Source of the DNA: Geobacter sp. OR-1
GTDB taxonomy: Bacteria; Desulfobacterota; Desulfuromonadia; Geobacterales; DSM-12255
Direction: 5' to 3'
DNA: 64,000 nucleotides
Assembly: GCF_000813145.1 (NCBI RefSeq)
Contig: NZ_BAZF01000002.1
Location: 310,001 to 374,000, forward strand
In this document: one piece after another, positions 9,003 through 17,343 of the stretch
Layout: each line of letters opens with the position of its first letter
How positions within the stretch are numbered: the stretch's first letter is position 1
Made by a program: the position numbers and the translations under genes
The notes under the pieces: generated by a model
What the model was told of the DNA's origin: nothing
What the model saw: the letters and a program-made list of their open reading frames with translations, nothing else
Database searches by the model: none

Positions 9003-9720
9003 GCACAACTCCTGCGGCAATCAGTTTGCGGTTACGCTGCCAGGCGACCAGCATGGCAACAATCGGGATGATGATGAACACTGCCGTGGATACCAGTACG
9101 AAGTATGCGGAGATGAGAAAGATCCCCTTGAAACCCTGTACCCAGTAGTAGATCGAGGCGACCGTACTCGGCGAAGTCTTGGCGTAATAGAGCTTACCCA
9201 CCGCCCACAAAACGTTCTTGTCAGTAAAGATCTTGAAATAGAGAAAGTGGAAGGCGATGAAAGCCAGTACCGCCTTGACGATGGCTCCGAAGACCATGCC
9301 GCCCAAGAGATTCAGTACCATCGCCCGGGTGTACTCACCGATGAAGCAGGTGGAGGCCTTGGCCATAAAGATGGCATAGCCCAGCGAAAAGCCGAGAGCC
9401 AGCAGGAAGGCACTGAACTTGTCGAAGAAGGTGGGTGATGAATCACCGAACATGGGGATGTACTGCTCAATCACGCCAATAGCCACGGGGGTCAGTAGCG
9501 CCGAGACGATCCCCGAGGCAAAGGAACTCCTGAATCCCACTTCCATGAATTCGAGCCGCTGCTTGGTGGTCAGGAAGCGGGCCTTGATCATGCAGCCTCC
9601 CAGTTCGTTGGCGAAGTTCTGATCGATGTAGGAGATTGCTTCGAGGAGCCCGCGCGGGTGGATCTCGTTGCTCTGGGGGACCGGCATTACATCCGGTGAG
9701 CTGTTGCTATCCTTCGACAC
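8980..9720 (-). CDS. Polytopic membrane protein of the tra operon
   Basis: A 246-residue protein starting at GTG with AGGAGG 5 bases upstream. After a polar N terminus of about 60 residues it has around five hydrophobic segments (about 68-86, 100-122, 132-155, 160-170 and 203-230). It lies between a small membrane protein and traG and overlaps traG by 23 bases. I do not recognise it as a named F-type Tra protein. Its place suggests an inner-membrane component or an accessory to TraG. Confidence 0.7.
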   Translation of the reverse strand: MSKDSNSSPDVMPVPQSNEIHPRGLLEAISYIDQNFANELGGCMIKARFLTTKQRLEFMEVGFRSSFASGIVSALLTPVAIGVIEQYIPMFGDSSPTFFDKFSAFLLALGFSLGYAIFMAKASTCFIGEYTRAMVLNLLGGMVFGAIVKAVLAFIAFHFLYFKIFTDKNVLWAVGKLYYAKTSPSTVASIYYWVQGFKGIFLISAYFVLVSTAVFIIIPIVAMLVAWQRNRKLIAAGVVHVDTDNF

Positions 9721-9729
9721 TGCGTCCTC

Positions 9730-9981
9730 CTATCCCGTAAATGATCTGACCAGGTTCATGACCCCGCCGCCATAGGCGACAATAGCCGCCAGCAGCAGGC
9801 AGATGGCAGCCAGCGTCGGGTTTCGCTGTCTCACCCCGACCCAGAATGCCGAGACCACCAGGGCGACAAAGAAGAAGCGTCCCCAAAAGCCATAGAGGAG
9901 CGTGGCAAAGAGCTTCTGCCAGAAGCCGGTATATTCCGCTTGCCCCATGTAGTGCAGCGGGTTGAGTTTTTCGATGGGCAC
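9730..9981 (-). CDS. Small two-helix membrane protein of the tra operon
   Basis: An 83-residue protein with two hydrophobic helices (about 25-47 and 54-78) and a polar N terminus containing PLHYMGQAEYTGFW. It lies 11 bases downstream of the S26 peptidase gene and 9 bases upstream of the polytopic membrane-protein gene, so it is part of the same transcript. I can name no family. Confidence 0.6.
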   Translation of the reverse strand: MPIEKLNPLHYMGQAEYTGFWQKLFATLLYGFWGRFFFVALVVSAFWVGVRQRNPTLAAICLLLAAIVAYGGGVMNLVRSFTG

Positions 9982-9992
9982 GGCAGCTCCAG

Positions 9993-10487
9993 TCAGAAGA
10001 TCGGGTAGGCTTTCGCCAGGATGCGGCTCTTGTCGATAAAGCCGAAGTAACGGGAGTCGTAGCTGTCCTTATGTTGCCCCATGACAAACATGAATCCTAT
10101 GGGCACAGTACCGTTGAAGGTAAAGTGTTGCAGCGGTTCCCCCTTCAGGGAAAAGTCCTTGGCCCGGACCAGGTACTCACCGTTGCAGAAGAACTTCTTC
10201 TCCGCGTCGACGGTGAGCCGATCCCCCTCATTGCAACCGAGGATCTTCATCACGTCATCCGATTTCTTAATCCCCATTCTGGCTGATAGCTCCTTGTGTC
10301 GGAACAGGACGTAATCCCCACGCACCACTTTGTCCGGGTACCGAATAAGCCAGTAGACCCGATGCGTGAGTGATGGCGTGAGGGTGACGCTGATCTTGTA
10401 GGGAAGCAGAGTCCCCGCCACGAGCAGGACTGTGATTGCCAGCCAGAGCCGCCAGTTTCGGAACTCAAGGTTTAACGGTTTCGGCAT
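9993..10487 (-). CDS. traF: Conjugative S26 signal peptidase, TraF/TrhF type
   Basis: A 164-residue membrane-anchored serine peptidase of the S26 family, as used to process pilin or other transfer proteins. One N-terminal membrane helix (about 12-30) is followed by TPSLTHRVYWL, the position of the catalytic Ser box. The Lys of the Ser/Lys dyad is probably in DDVMKILGCNEGD, which matches the KR-V-G-PGD box of the family; then come FFCNGEYL and the C-terminal YFGFIDKSRILAKAYP box. The gene starts inside trbI (23-base overlap). The gene name follows the RP4 peptidase TraF, not the F-plasmid thioredoxin-like TraF. Confidence 0.8.
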   Translation of the reverse strand: MPKPLNLEFRNWRLWLAITVLLVAGTLLPYKISVTLTPSLTHRVYWLIRYPDKVVRGDYVLFRHKELSARMGIKKSDDVMKILGCNEGDRLTVDAEKKFFCNGEYLVRAKDFSLKGEPLQHFTFNGTVPIGFMFVMGQHKDSYDSRYFGFIDKSRILAKAYPIF

Positions 10488-10857
10488 TGCGCACCACCGC
10501 GTCACCCATGATGACTACCCGGTTTTTAGGAATGGCCGTGATGACGGTCTCCAGTCGGTCGAAACTCCTTTTCAGCTCGTCGTCATTCAGTTTGCCGGCC
10601 AGGTAGTTGTCCCGTTGCTGGGCGATGTACCCTTTGAGGTCAACGGCCACGATCTTCTGGGCATACCAGCGGTCATAGCCAAAAATGGTGGCAAAAGATG
10701 CGCCAAAAGATACCGCCAAACAGAGCGCCACAATGGGAATGAGTCCCAGTGGCTGTTTTGGCTGCTCTTTTGGTGCCGTTGATGGTGCCGAAACAGCAAC
10801 CTTGTTCTCAGGCTGTTCATGTGATGAGGTCGTCTCCATGTTGTTCACATCGTTCAT
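10465..10857 (-). CDS. trbI: TrbI-type conjugation protein
   Basis: A 130-residue inner-membrane protein. The ATG at 10857 is chosen because a purine-rich GGAAAGAGAG lies before it, and the longer upstream frame overlaps trbC. It has an N-terminal Pro/Gln/Glu-rich cytoplasmic segment, one membrane helix (about 36-58) and a periplasmic part with DLKGYIAQQ and a C-terminal VVIMGDAVVRNAE. This pattern fits the short F-type TrbI family, in which TrbI influences pilus extension and retraction. It lies between trbC and the S26 peptidase. Confidence 0.75.
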   Translation of the reverse strand: MNDVNNMETTSSHEQPENKVAVSAPSTAPKEQPKQPLGLIPIVALCLAVSFGASFATIFGYDRWYAQKIVAVDLKGYIAQQRDNYLAGKLNDDELKRSFDRLETVITAIPKNRVVIMGDAVVRNAETVKP

Positions 10858-10879
10858 TCGGTATGCTCTCTTTCCTGAA

Positions 10880-11863
10880 TCAGTTCTTCCCGGTCGAAGC
10901 GGGGAGCAGGTCAGCCAGGGTGCGTGAGCCGGTTTCCCTCTGGATCTGTTCGAGCAGATATTCGAGGCTGGCATCGCCGTAGACGGTATGGTTCTCTGTA
11001 ATGCTGGTGTTCTTGGAATCGCCTTCGCTCAGGGCAGCATCCTCAGCCTTGACGCCACGGGCATAGACAACTGCGGGCACCCGGTCGATGCCGTACCGTC
11101 TGAACAGCAGCGGATCGACAGCCAGGCTGGCCGGCAGCATCTTGCACTCGCCATCTGCAGGATTGCACGACGCATCACGTTGCAGCACCGATGCGATGAA
11201 CCTGATGGTCGGCTGGATCTTCGTCATCCCCTCCACAAAACCACGCATGACCAGGGTAACGTTCGGGTCACGCAAACGAGCCACCGAAGCCGCATAGTTC
11301 CTGACTGTCTGCAACGGCATGGCCGATGAGATGAAGACGTAAACCCGTTCATCGCTGCCGAGCTTACCGTGAGCTTGAGCCTTGCTGTCCGGATAGAACC
11401 TGCCAGATGCATCACCGAAGAGTTCACCCGTTATCCGCTCCGTTTCGCTCTTCAGCCGACCCTGGAACTCCGGGGAACGGTAGTAGGCATTGAGCTGATC
11501 TGCCACCTGTTTCATCTCGTGCTCGGCGGAATTGGCCGGGATTTTGATGGTTCCGGTCATCCGGTTTGCACTGTCGAGCACCGCCGAAACCTCAGGAGTG
11601 CCCATTGGCTGAGGCTGCTGCTCATTCCAGAGCTTCCCACCAACAAAGACCTTCACCCGCTGCCGGTCGCCGTTGATGACAGCCCGGCCCGGTTTGCCGG
11701 CACAGGTTCCGATGACCTTCAGGTAGACGCTCTCTCCATCCTGGCGCTCCGTCTGGTAACAGGCGTCCGGCGTATCGATGAACAGCTGCCGGGTATTGTC
11801 TCCTCGAACAACTGCGGGAATGGCCAGGGCAGCCAGTATCAATTGAGCGCATAACCGACGCAA
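10880..11863 (-). CDS. trbC: F-type pilus assembly protein TrbC
   Basis: A 327-residue secreted protein. The start is a TTG at 11863 with GGAGG 5 bases upstream, inside the 3' end of traU. A signal peptide (about 1-21) precedes the mature chain. The C-terminal half has the thioredoxin-like layout of the F-type TrbC family: VYVFISSAMPL at about 172, TLVMRGFVEGM, and then VPAVVYARG. Together with TraW and TraU, TrbC acts in the periplasm in pilus assembly. Two Cys in an insert (SCNPADGECK) are probably disulfide-linked. Confidence 0.83.
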   Translation of the reverse strand: MRRLCAQLILAALAIPAVVRGDNTRQLFIDTPDACYQTERQDGESVYLKVIGTCAGKPGRAVINGDRQRVKVFVGGKLWNEQQPQPMGTPEVSAVLDSANRMTGTIKIPANSAEHEMKQVADQLNAYYRSPEFQGRLKSETERITGELFGDASGRFYPDSKAQAHGKLGSDERVYVFISSAMPLQTVRNYAASVARLRDPNVTLVMRGFVEGMTKIQPTIRFIASVLQRDASCNPADGECKMLPASLAVDPLLFRRYGIDRVPAVVYARGVKAEDAALSEGDSKNTSITENHTVYGDASLEYLLEQIQRETGSRTLADLLPASTGKN

Positions 11864-12867
11864 CAGACCCTCCTTCGTGTCAGAGACCAGAGAAAATTGT
11901 CCGGTGAAGTATTGGCCGTGCCGAAGGGCGGGTTTTTTGCCGTTCCCCAGATGAGTGACGGTCTGCCGATGGGAATGCAGTCATTGCCTCGCACCGGCCG
12001 TGCTATCTGGAGACGATAGTTGCTCTTGACCAGGATCGGCGTCACGACCCCGGCGCTGGCGCACTGGTTGATGCCGGTATCATAGAGAAGCGTTTCCCGC
12101 CCGAGCTTGAACAGCATCCGGGCTGCCAGGCCGGCATTCACGTTCAGTGGGTTGTTTTCGATCATGCTGCCGGACAGGGGGTAGAACGAGCCCCAACTCC
12201 CCATGCACCAGAACAGTGGATCTATCGGCTGGGTCACGGTAGCGGCCACGCTGTCGGCAACACACGCCAGTTGCGAGACCGGGTTACCGAACAGAAGCGC
12301 CTCCGGGTTGATGATGAACGACAGGCTGTCGTCATTCCACATGGGATCGACTTCCGTCATATAGGCCAGGTCGAATGCCTTGTTCTCGGCGCAGGGGAAG
12401 TCCATGAAGAGGCGCAGAATCGACCAGGCCGGGAAATAGTAGTAATGGGCCTGCTGGAAAGCAAAGTCCGAATCGCCATACTCCTTGCTTCGATTCTCTC
12501 CGGAAGAATATCCTGGTTTCGGGTTATTCATGCCGGTCCCCATTACCGGAAAACAGTACGGGTCCTTGACCGTTTCGATCATGCGGGCATGCTCCCAGAA
12601 CGCGGTGGAGACACCCATGATCAGTATTCCTTTGCTGTCCGGACAGGCGCAGACCGGCGACGTGATGTTGCCGGGAGCTGATTCGGCGCCGTTGCCGTAG
12701 GTAACACTGCCCATCTTCACCGGAAACATGCACTGCCAGCAGATGTCGGTCACCGGGTTGAGCACCTTTCCCTTGCAGGCCCCACCGGCGGCATGGACAA
12801 CCGTTACGGACAGAAAAAGTATGACCATGGTGATGATCGAGATGTTATTCAGCTGGTTCGTCCTCAT
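11839..12867 (-). CDS. traU: F-type conjugation protein TraU
   Basis: A 342-residue periplasmic protein. The ATG at 12867 precedes a signal peptide ending near VHAAGG; the longer frame upstream overlaps the lipoprotein gene. It is rich in conserved cysteines, as known for TraU: ICWQCMFPVKMG, CACPDSKG, FWCMGSWG and a C-terminal RRRVCCVGYAL. TraU is needed for DNA transfer and assembly with TraW and TrbC. The many cysteines fit the DsbC-like gene at the start of the operon, which could shuffle disulfides in such proteins. It overlaps the upstream lipoprotein gene and the downstream trbC. Confidence 0.9.
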   Translation of the reverse strand: MRTNQLNNISIITMVILFLSVTVVHAAGGACKGKVLNPVTDICWQCMFPVKMGSVTYGNGAESAPGNITSPVCACPDSKGILIMGVSTAFWEHARMIETVKDPYCFPVMGTGMNNPKPGYSSGENRSKEYGDSDFAFQQAHYYYFPAWSILRLFMDFPCAENKAFDLAYMTEVDPMWNDDSLSFIINPEALLFGNPVSQLACVADSVAATVTQPIDPLFWCMGSWGSFYPLSGSMIENNPLNVNAGLAARMLFKLGRETLLYDTGINQCASAGVVTPILVKSNYRLQIARPVRGNDCIPIGRPSLIWGTAKNPPFGTANTSPDNFLWSLTRRRVCCVGYALN

Positions 12868-13315
12868 ACCGCACCCTGAACTCTGACCCTTCGTCTGTGA
12901 TGATGATTGCCGGTACCGTGCTGTCGGTCGGATACCGACCAATAGCCCCTTTGCCACCTTGAAGCTTTGCATTTGCCTGGGACTGTTCGGCTGAGATGTC
13001 GCCCCAGTCGAAAGAGCGGAAACGGTTCTGCATCGCCAGGACCTGGTCCATGATCTTTCCGTCGGCACTGAAGCTATCCATGACCCTGCGGGACAGGACG
13101 AACTGCTTGCCACGTTCTGTCGTTGCCGATTCCGACGCACCGCTGGTCAATGCCCGACCCGCCTTGGCTACCCAGTTGATCGGAGCAAGAATAGGAGCCG
13201 CCACGGTCGGCAGCCGGGTGGTTTCCTCAACAGTCGTCCAGGATTCGTGGGAGCAACCGGCGCCGAGTGCCAGGATGCCGGCCATGGCGAGACATCGAGC
13301 TAGCAGTGACTTCAT
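12845..13315 (-). CDS. Putative lipoprotein between traW and traU
   Basis: A 156-residue protein with a basic, hydrophobic N terminus ending at LGAGC, a plausible though imperfect lipobox with Cys at residue 21. The mature chain is mostly polar with no second hydrophobic segment. It overlaps traW by 4 bases (ATGA) and traU by 23, so it is translationally coupled in the operon. In F the traW-traU interval holds no such lipoprotein. I do not recognise the family. An outer-membrane or inner-membrane anchored role in the mating channel is inference from position. Confidence 0.65.
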   Translation of the reverse strand: MKSLLARCLAMAGILALGAGCSHESWTTVEETTRLPTVAAPILAPINWVAKAGRALTSGASESATTERGKQFVLSRRVMDSFSADGKIMDQVLAMQNRFRSFDWGDISAEQSQANAKLQGGKGAIGRYPTDSTVPAIIITDEGSEFRVRYEDEPAE

Positions 13316-13968
13316 GGATTCCCTTTCTTGGCATGCGATGATCTTGATGCTGCCTTTGCCTTGCCGACCGGCAGCGCCACTTCAGTTACCTCCATCAACC
13401 GTCCATTCTGTTTGATGACCGATGGCACGGCCTTCAGCTTGAGACGTTCGATGATCTTCCTGTCGGCATAGAACACCGGACGACTGACCCGCTTTGCCAC
13501 GGCTCCGAAGCTTCCTTCCGTGAGCAGAAGCGTCACATCGAGCCGCTTGTCATACTCCGATGCGGCAAGCCACTTGACCTGTTCCGGATCATTGCCGTTA
13601 ATGACCACCAGTGTTTTCGGGTAGGTCACATAATCGAGCGGGTTGAAGGTGTACCCCTTGGGGTAGAGAATCCCTCCCTTGCCGTCGGGAACGTCGATCT
13701 CGGTGGTATAGGTCATATCAACCGGGAAGATCCGGCCCAGTTTCGCTCGCGGCAGGTTCATCCTGTCCGGAGGCCCCTGGTAGTTTTCGACCTTCCGCTT
13801 GTCCAGGACCTTGTTCCAGTCCACCTGCCGGGACCGTTCCTCGATCTCGGCCAGGGCGTCCCGTTCCGAGATCCGGTACGTCATGCCGAAGGTACCGAGC
13901 ACCTTGGCCTGCACCGACGTAGCGCCAATTACCATCGCAATCGCTGCCAGTCCTGACCGCCTGATCAC
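13312..13968 (-). CDS. traW: F-type conjugation protein TraW
   Basis: A 218-residue periplasmic protein with a signal peptide ending near VQA. Right after cleavage comes KVLGTFGMTYRISERDAL, the typical start of mature TraW, with an invariant-looking EIEERS. The remainder includes TLVVINGNDPEQVKW and VPSVIKQNG, suggesting a thioredoxin-like fold as in TrbC. F TraW interacts with TrbC and acts in pilus assembly. It overlaps its neighbours by 4 bases on both sides. The C-terminal tail is unusually basic. Confidence 0.88.
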   Translation of the reverse strand: MIRRSGLAAIAMVIGATSVQAKVLGTFGMTYRISERDALAEIEERSRQVDWNKVLDKRKVENYQGPPDRMNLPRAKLGRIFPVDMTYTTEIDVPDGKGGILYPKGYTFNPLDYVTYPKTLVVINGNDPEQVKWLAASEYDKRLDVTLLLTEGSFGAVAKRVSRPVFYADRKIIERLKLKAVPSVIKQNGRLMEVTEVALPVGKAKAASRSSHAKKGNP

Positions 13969-16900
13969 TTCGGTGTCGCCTGGTACTTGTTCTGGATGTT
14001 CTGCATGATGGTCTCTTGCGATCCCTGGATTTTGGTGGCCAGATCCTTCTGCACGTCGTCAAAGTATTCCGAGAGATCGATCCGCGAAAAGTCCAGCGCC
14101 TGGAATTCATCGGGCGTAAAGCCACGGCAGTTCGGTTGTTCCGGCACCCCCCAGGCACCGTTCGGCTGGAAGGCATGCAGTTGCGGTCTCCCCTGTTCAT
14201 GGATGATTCTTGCCATTTTCGAGTTGAAACAGCAGAAACTTTTCGCCTTCTGTACACATCCCACCAGTGCCCATTTCTTCTCACAATAGTCCCCCACGTA
14301 ATGGCAGTCCTTGGCTGCGTTCTGCATTCCGGTCTGAATATCCCCCTGATCACAGCCGCTTCCCATCAGCACCTTCATGACCACCAGGATGACCACCGCG
14401 ATGGCGATGGTAGCCGGGTTGAAGAGAGCCGCAGCATACGCCTGCAAGCCGGCGCCGACAGCTGATGCACCGGTGGCGCCGCTGGCCATGGTAGCGTAGG
14501 CGCCGGTTGCCGCTGCCCCTGAGAGGGTGGTTGTCGTGCCGGTTGCAGTGACCACGGTCATGGACGTCACTGCTCCGGTGGCGGTGGTCGATATGGCCGA
14601 AATCTGAGCTGCACCGGTCACCAAGGCGTTCCCGTAATAGGCGACCTGGCCTATCTCGTAGGCCATCTGGATGCCTTGTACCGCTGCCTGGATGCTGCCA
14701 CCGGTATCCTCGGAGGCGACCTGGTCACTCTCGCAGCAGTTATTGATCATCCCGACCTTGAGCCCCGGTGGCCGGCAGCGTGAGGCCTTGCCATTGAAGA
14801 TGTACAGCTGGCCGAGACACTGGCCATTGGGGTCACGAGGCCCGTCGTCCTGAAGCATTGATTCATCAAGGGTGGTGGTTATCTCCGCTCCCGGAGTTCC
14901 CGGATTGAAACAGGGGTTCGGGGAACACTGCATCTTGCTCTGATATTCCATGCAGGCGTACTGCGTCCCGAGTGGACAGGTATTGAACCCCTCAAAGCAG
15001 CTGTCCTTCTGCGTGTTATAGATCCCGGCCCCTGAACAGATCGGTACCGCCTCGCATTTGCCGATGGGCAGCGGCATGTAGGTCGTTCCTGCCGGGCAGT
15101 CGTGCTGGGTTTCGGAGAGACACTTGTCGAGTGTGGTCGAGTAAGCGGTGGTTGCTGCCCGAGAGAAACCGGGATCTTGCGGACAGGTTATCCCCTGGAG
15201 GCATTTGAAATCAGCCTGGCTCCAGTTGTACGTGCCGCAATTCCGGGTAAGTGAGGCCTGACAGACATTGAGGTTTGCGTCATAGGCGCCGTTGGCGCAC
15301 ACCGGGGCGGAATAACAGAGATTGGCGGCTGCATCGAGCGAATAGGCGCCGCAATCCCTGGTGGTGGTTGCCTCGCAGAGGTCTGTCGAACTGTTCAGCG
15401 TTCCATTGGGACAAGAAGGAGCGAGAATGCAGAGCCCTGAAGCGCTGTCGTATGTCCCCTGGCTACAGGTTGGTGAGTAGGTTATCCAACAGACATCCAG
15501 GCTGGGATCGAAATTGCCGCCGGTACACGTGGGATTGGTGGCAGACAGACACTGATTGCCATTGATGAGCGCCTGTCCGGGAGGGCAAATCATCTGGGGT
15601 GAGGACATCCCGAAAGATCCGGACAACATCCAGTCACTGGCCGGAGAACCGTCGCAATAACGATCCATGAAGTAGTAGCTGCAGTTGCCAACGCTGTCGC
15701 ATTGCAGGGCTGACAGGGCGTAGCCGGTGCTGGTCAGCTCCGTTCTGGTAAGGAGGTCCAGAGGAGACTGGATCGTCATGGCGTCAGAGCCAAGACAGCA
15801 ATAGTTCGCAACGACACTGACCTGGCCCTGGGGACCGCTGGGACAGGTAATGCTCACGTTGCAGCAGGAGTCGGCATACGATGTACAGAGAAATGATTGC
15901 GGGCTGCAGGACAAGACCTGTTGCGAGCTGGCGTTGGTAATGGCGTCACACTTGTTTGTGACAACGTTGTACGTTGTGCCTGTCGGGCATTCCGGAGTTT
16001 TTTCGCAACGTCCACGGGTGCTGTTGTAGCCGTAGCCGCTTGGGCAGGACGGTACGATGGGTTGAACGCAGAGATTGTATTGAGCATTGTAGCTGCCATA
16101 GGTGCAGATCGGCGCCCGCTGGCAGACACCGGTCTGGGCATTATAGGAATAACCGTTGGCAGTATCGCACACCGGCATCCAGGCTTTTTCACACCGGTCC
16201 TTTGCCGCCACGAACGTTCCGCCATCAGTGCAGGCTGCCGACTTGACGCAGCGGTCATAGGTGGGGCTTGCCGGGTTACCATCATAGGCGTAGCCGACGG
16301 GACAATCGTTTTGAACCAGTTTTTCGCACCGGTCAGTTGCTGGATTAAATGTGCCGTTTTCAGGACAGACAACAGCCTTGGTGCATTTATCGATACCTGC
16401 ATCCCAGCTGTAAACGCTGCCGCATACGTTTTGAGCCGTTGCCTGGCACATGTCACGGGCTGGCTCCAGGGTTGAGCCCCCCGGACAGACCGGAGCGGTA
16501 TAGGTCTCCACGCATTCAGTGGAGCCTACCGGACAGAATTGCCCTTGAGCCGTCTGAATGCAGTTAGCCACCTCGCCCGGATCAGCCGCATAGCCGTTAT
16601 TGTTGAGATCCTGGCCGCACATGATGTTGCTGATGGCATTAGGGTCAGGCGGCGGAGGCGGAGGTGGCGGAGGTCGGGGGGGTGATCGTGCCGGGATCGA
16701 CATAGGAAAGCGCACAATCGAGCTTGCCGGTAAATTCCACGATCTGGGAAGTACGTGCGCCATCAAGACCGCTGGTCCAGACACCGTCACTCCCCATGAC
16801 AACTGCCTGCGGGTCCTGGCCGGTGTAAGCACCGGCAGCCGGCCAGTTCGTAAAGGATAGTCCCATACCGTCAAGAGTGGTAAATCCGCCAGGGCCGAAT

Positions 16901-17337
16901 TCCTTCCAGGCGTCGATATAAGTGCTCTTCGCAGCAGATGACGCACCGAGATACGCACCGTAGCGCTTGAGTAAGAAGTCCAGCGTCTGCTGGCTGCCGA
17001 TACTAACCGGCTTGGCAGCGCCGAACTGGCCCAAGGCAAGCATCCGCTTGAGCGAAGCCGTATCAGTACCGGTCATCAGGTATTCCCGGCTGATGTTGGC
17101 CGCAAAGTCGAAATAGCTGTCCGGAAGCGACTGACTGCCGCTGACGGCTGATTTGGCTATGGCGTAGGTCTTGCCGTTGTACTCGGTGAAGAACGACAGC
17201 GCGTCTATATAGCGGTAAGTGGTTCCCGTGGTGATTGTATCCTGGCAACTGACAACGGCCTGCGCCGTAGTGGTCACCCCGGAGAGGGAGAGCAGGAGAA
17301 CAGAATAAAGCACTGAATAGGCAACACGGAATAGCAT
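13965..17337 (-). pseudogene. Cys-rich TraN-like surface protein, apparent frameshift in a C7 tract
   Basis: Two frames join into one protein of about 1120 residues. The first (17337 to 16645) has a signal peptide and about 230 residues and ends in an out-of-frame tail. The second continues with a proline-rich linker, then many short Cys repeats of the form CPxGxxxNxxxxxCE and a hydrophobic Ala/Thr/Gly-rich segment near residue 890. The frames meet at seven C (coding strand) at 16676-16682; removing one C joins them as ITPRPPPP. The layout suggests a secreted, disulfide-rich mating-surface protein related to the long TraN proteins of SXT-type elements. A sequence error, slippage-based switching or a real mutation could each explain the break. 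It overlaps traW by 4 bases. Confidence 0.7.
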
Positions 17338-17343
17338 CAGGTC

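Noticed and set aside
5402-9438. Several long rightward frames opposite traG and its neighbour
   Set aside because: They lack ribosome sites, look like low-complexity antisense translations and lie inside well-supported leftward genes.
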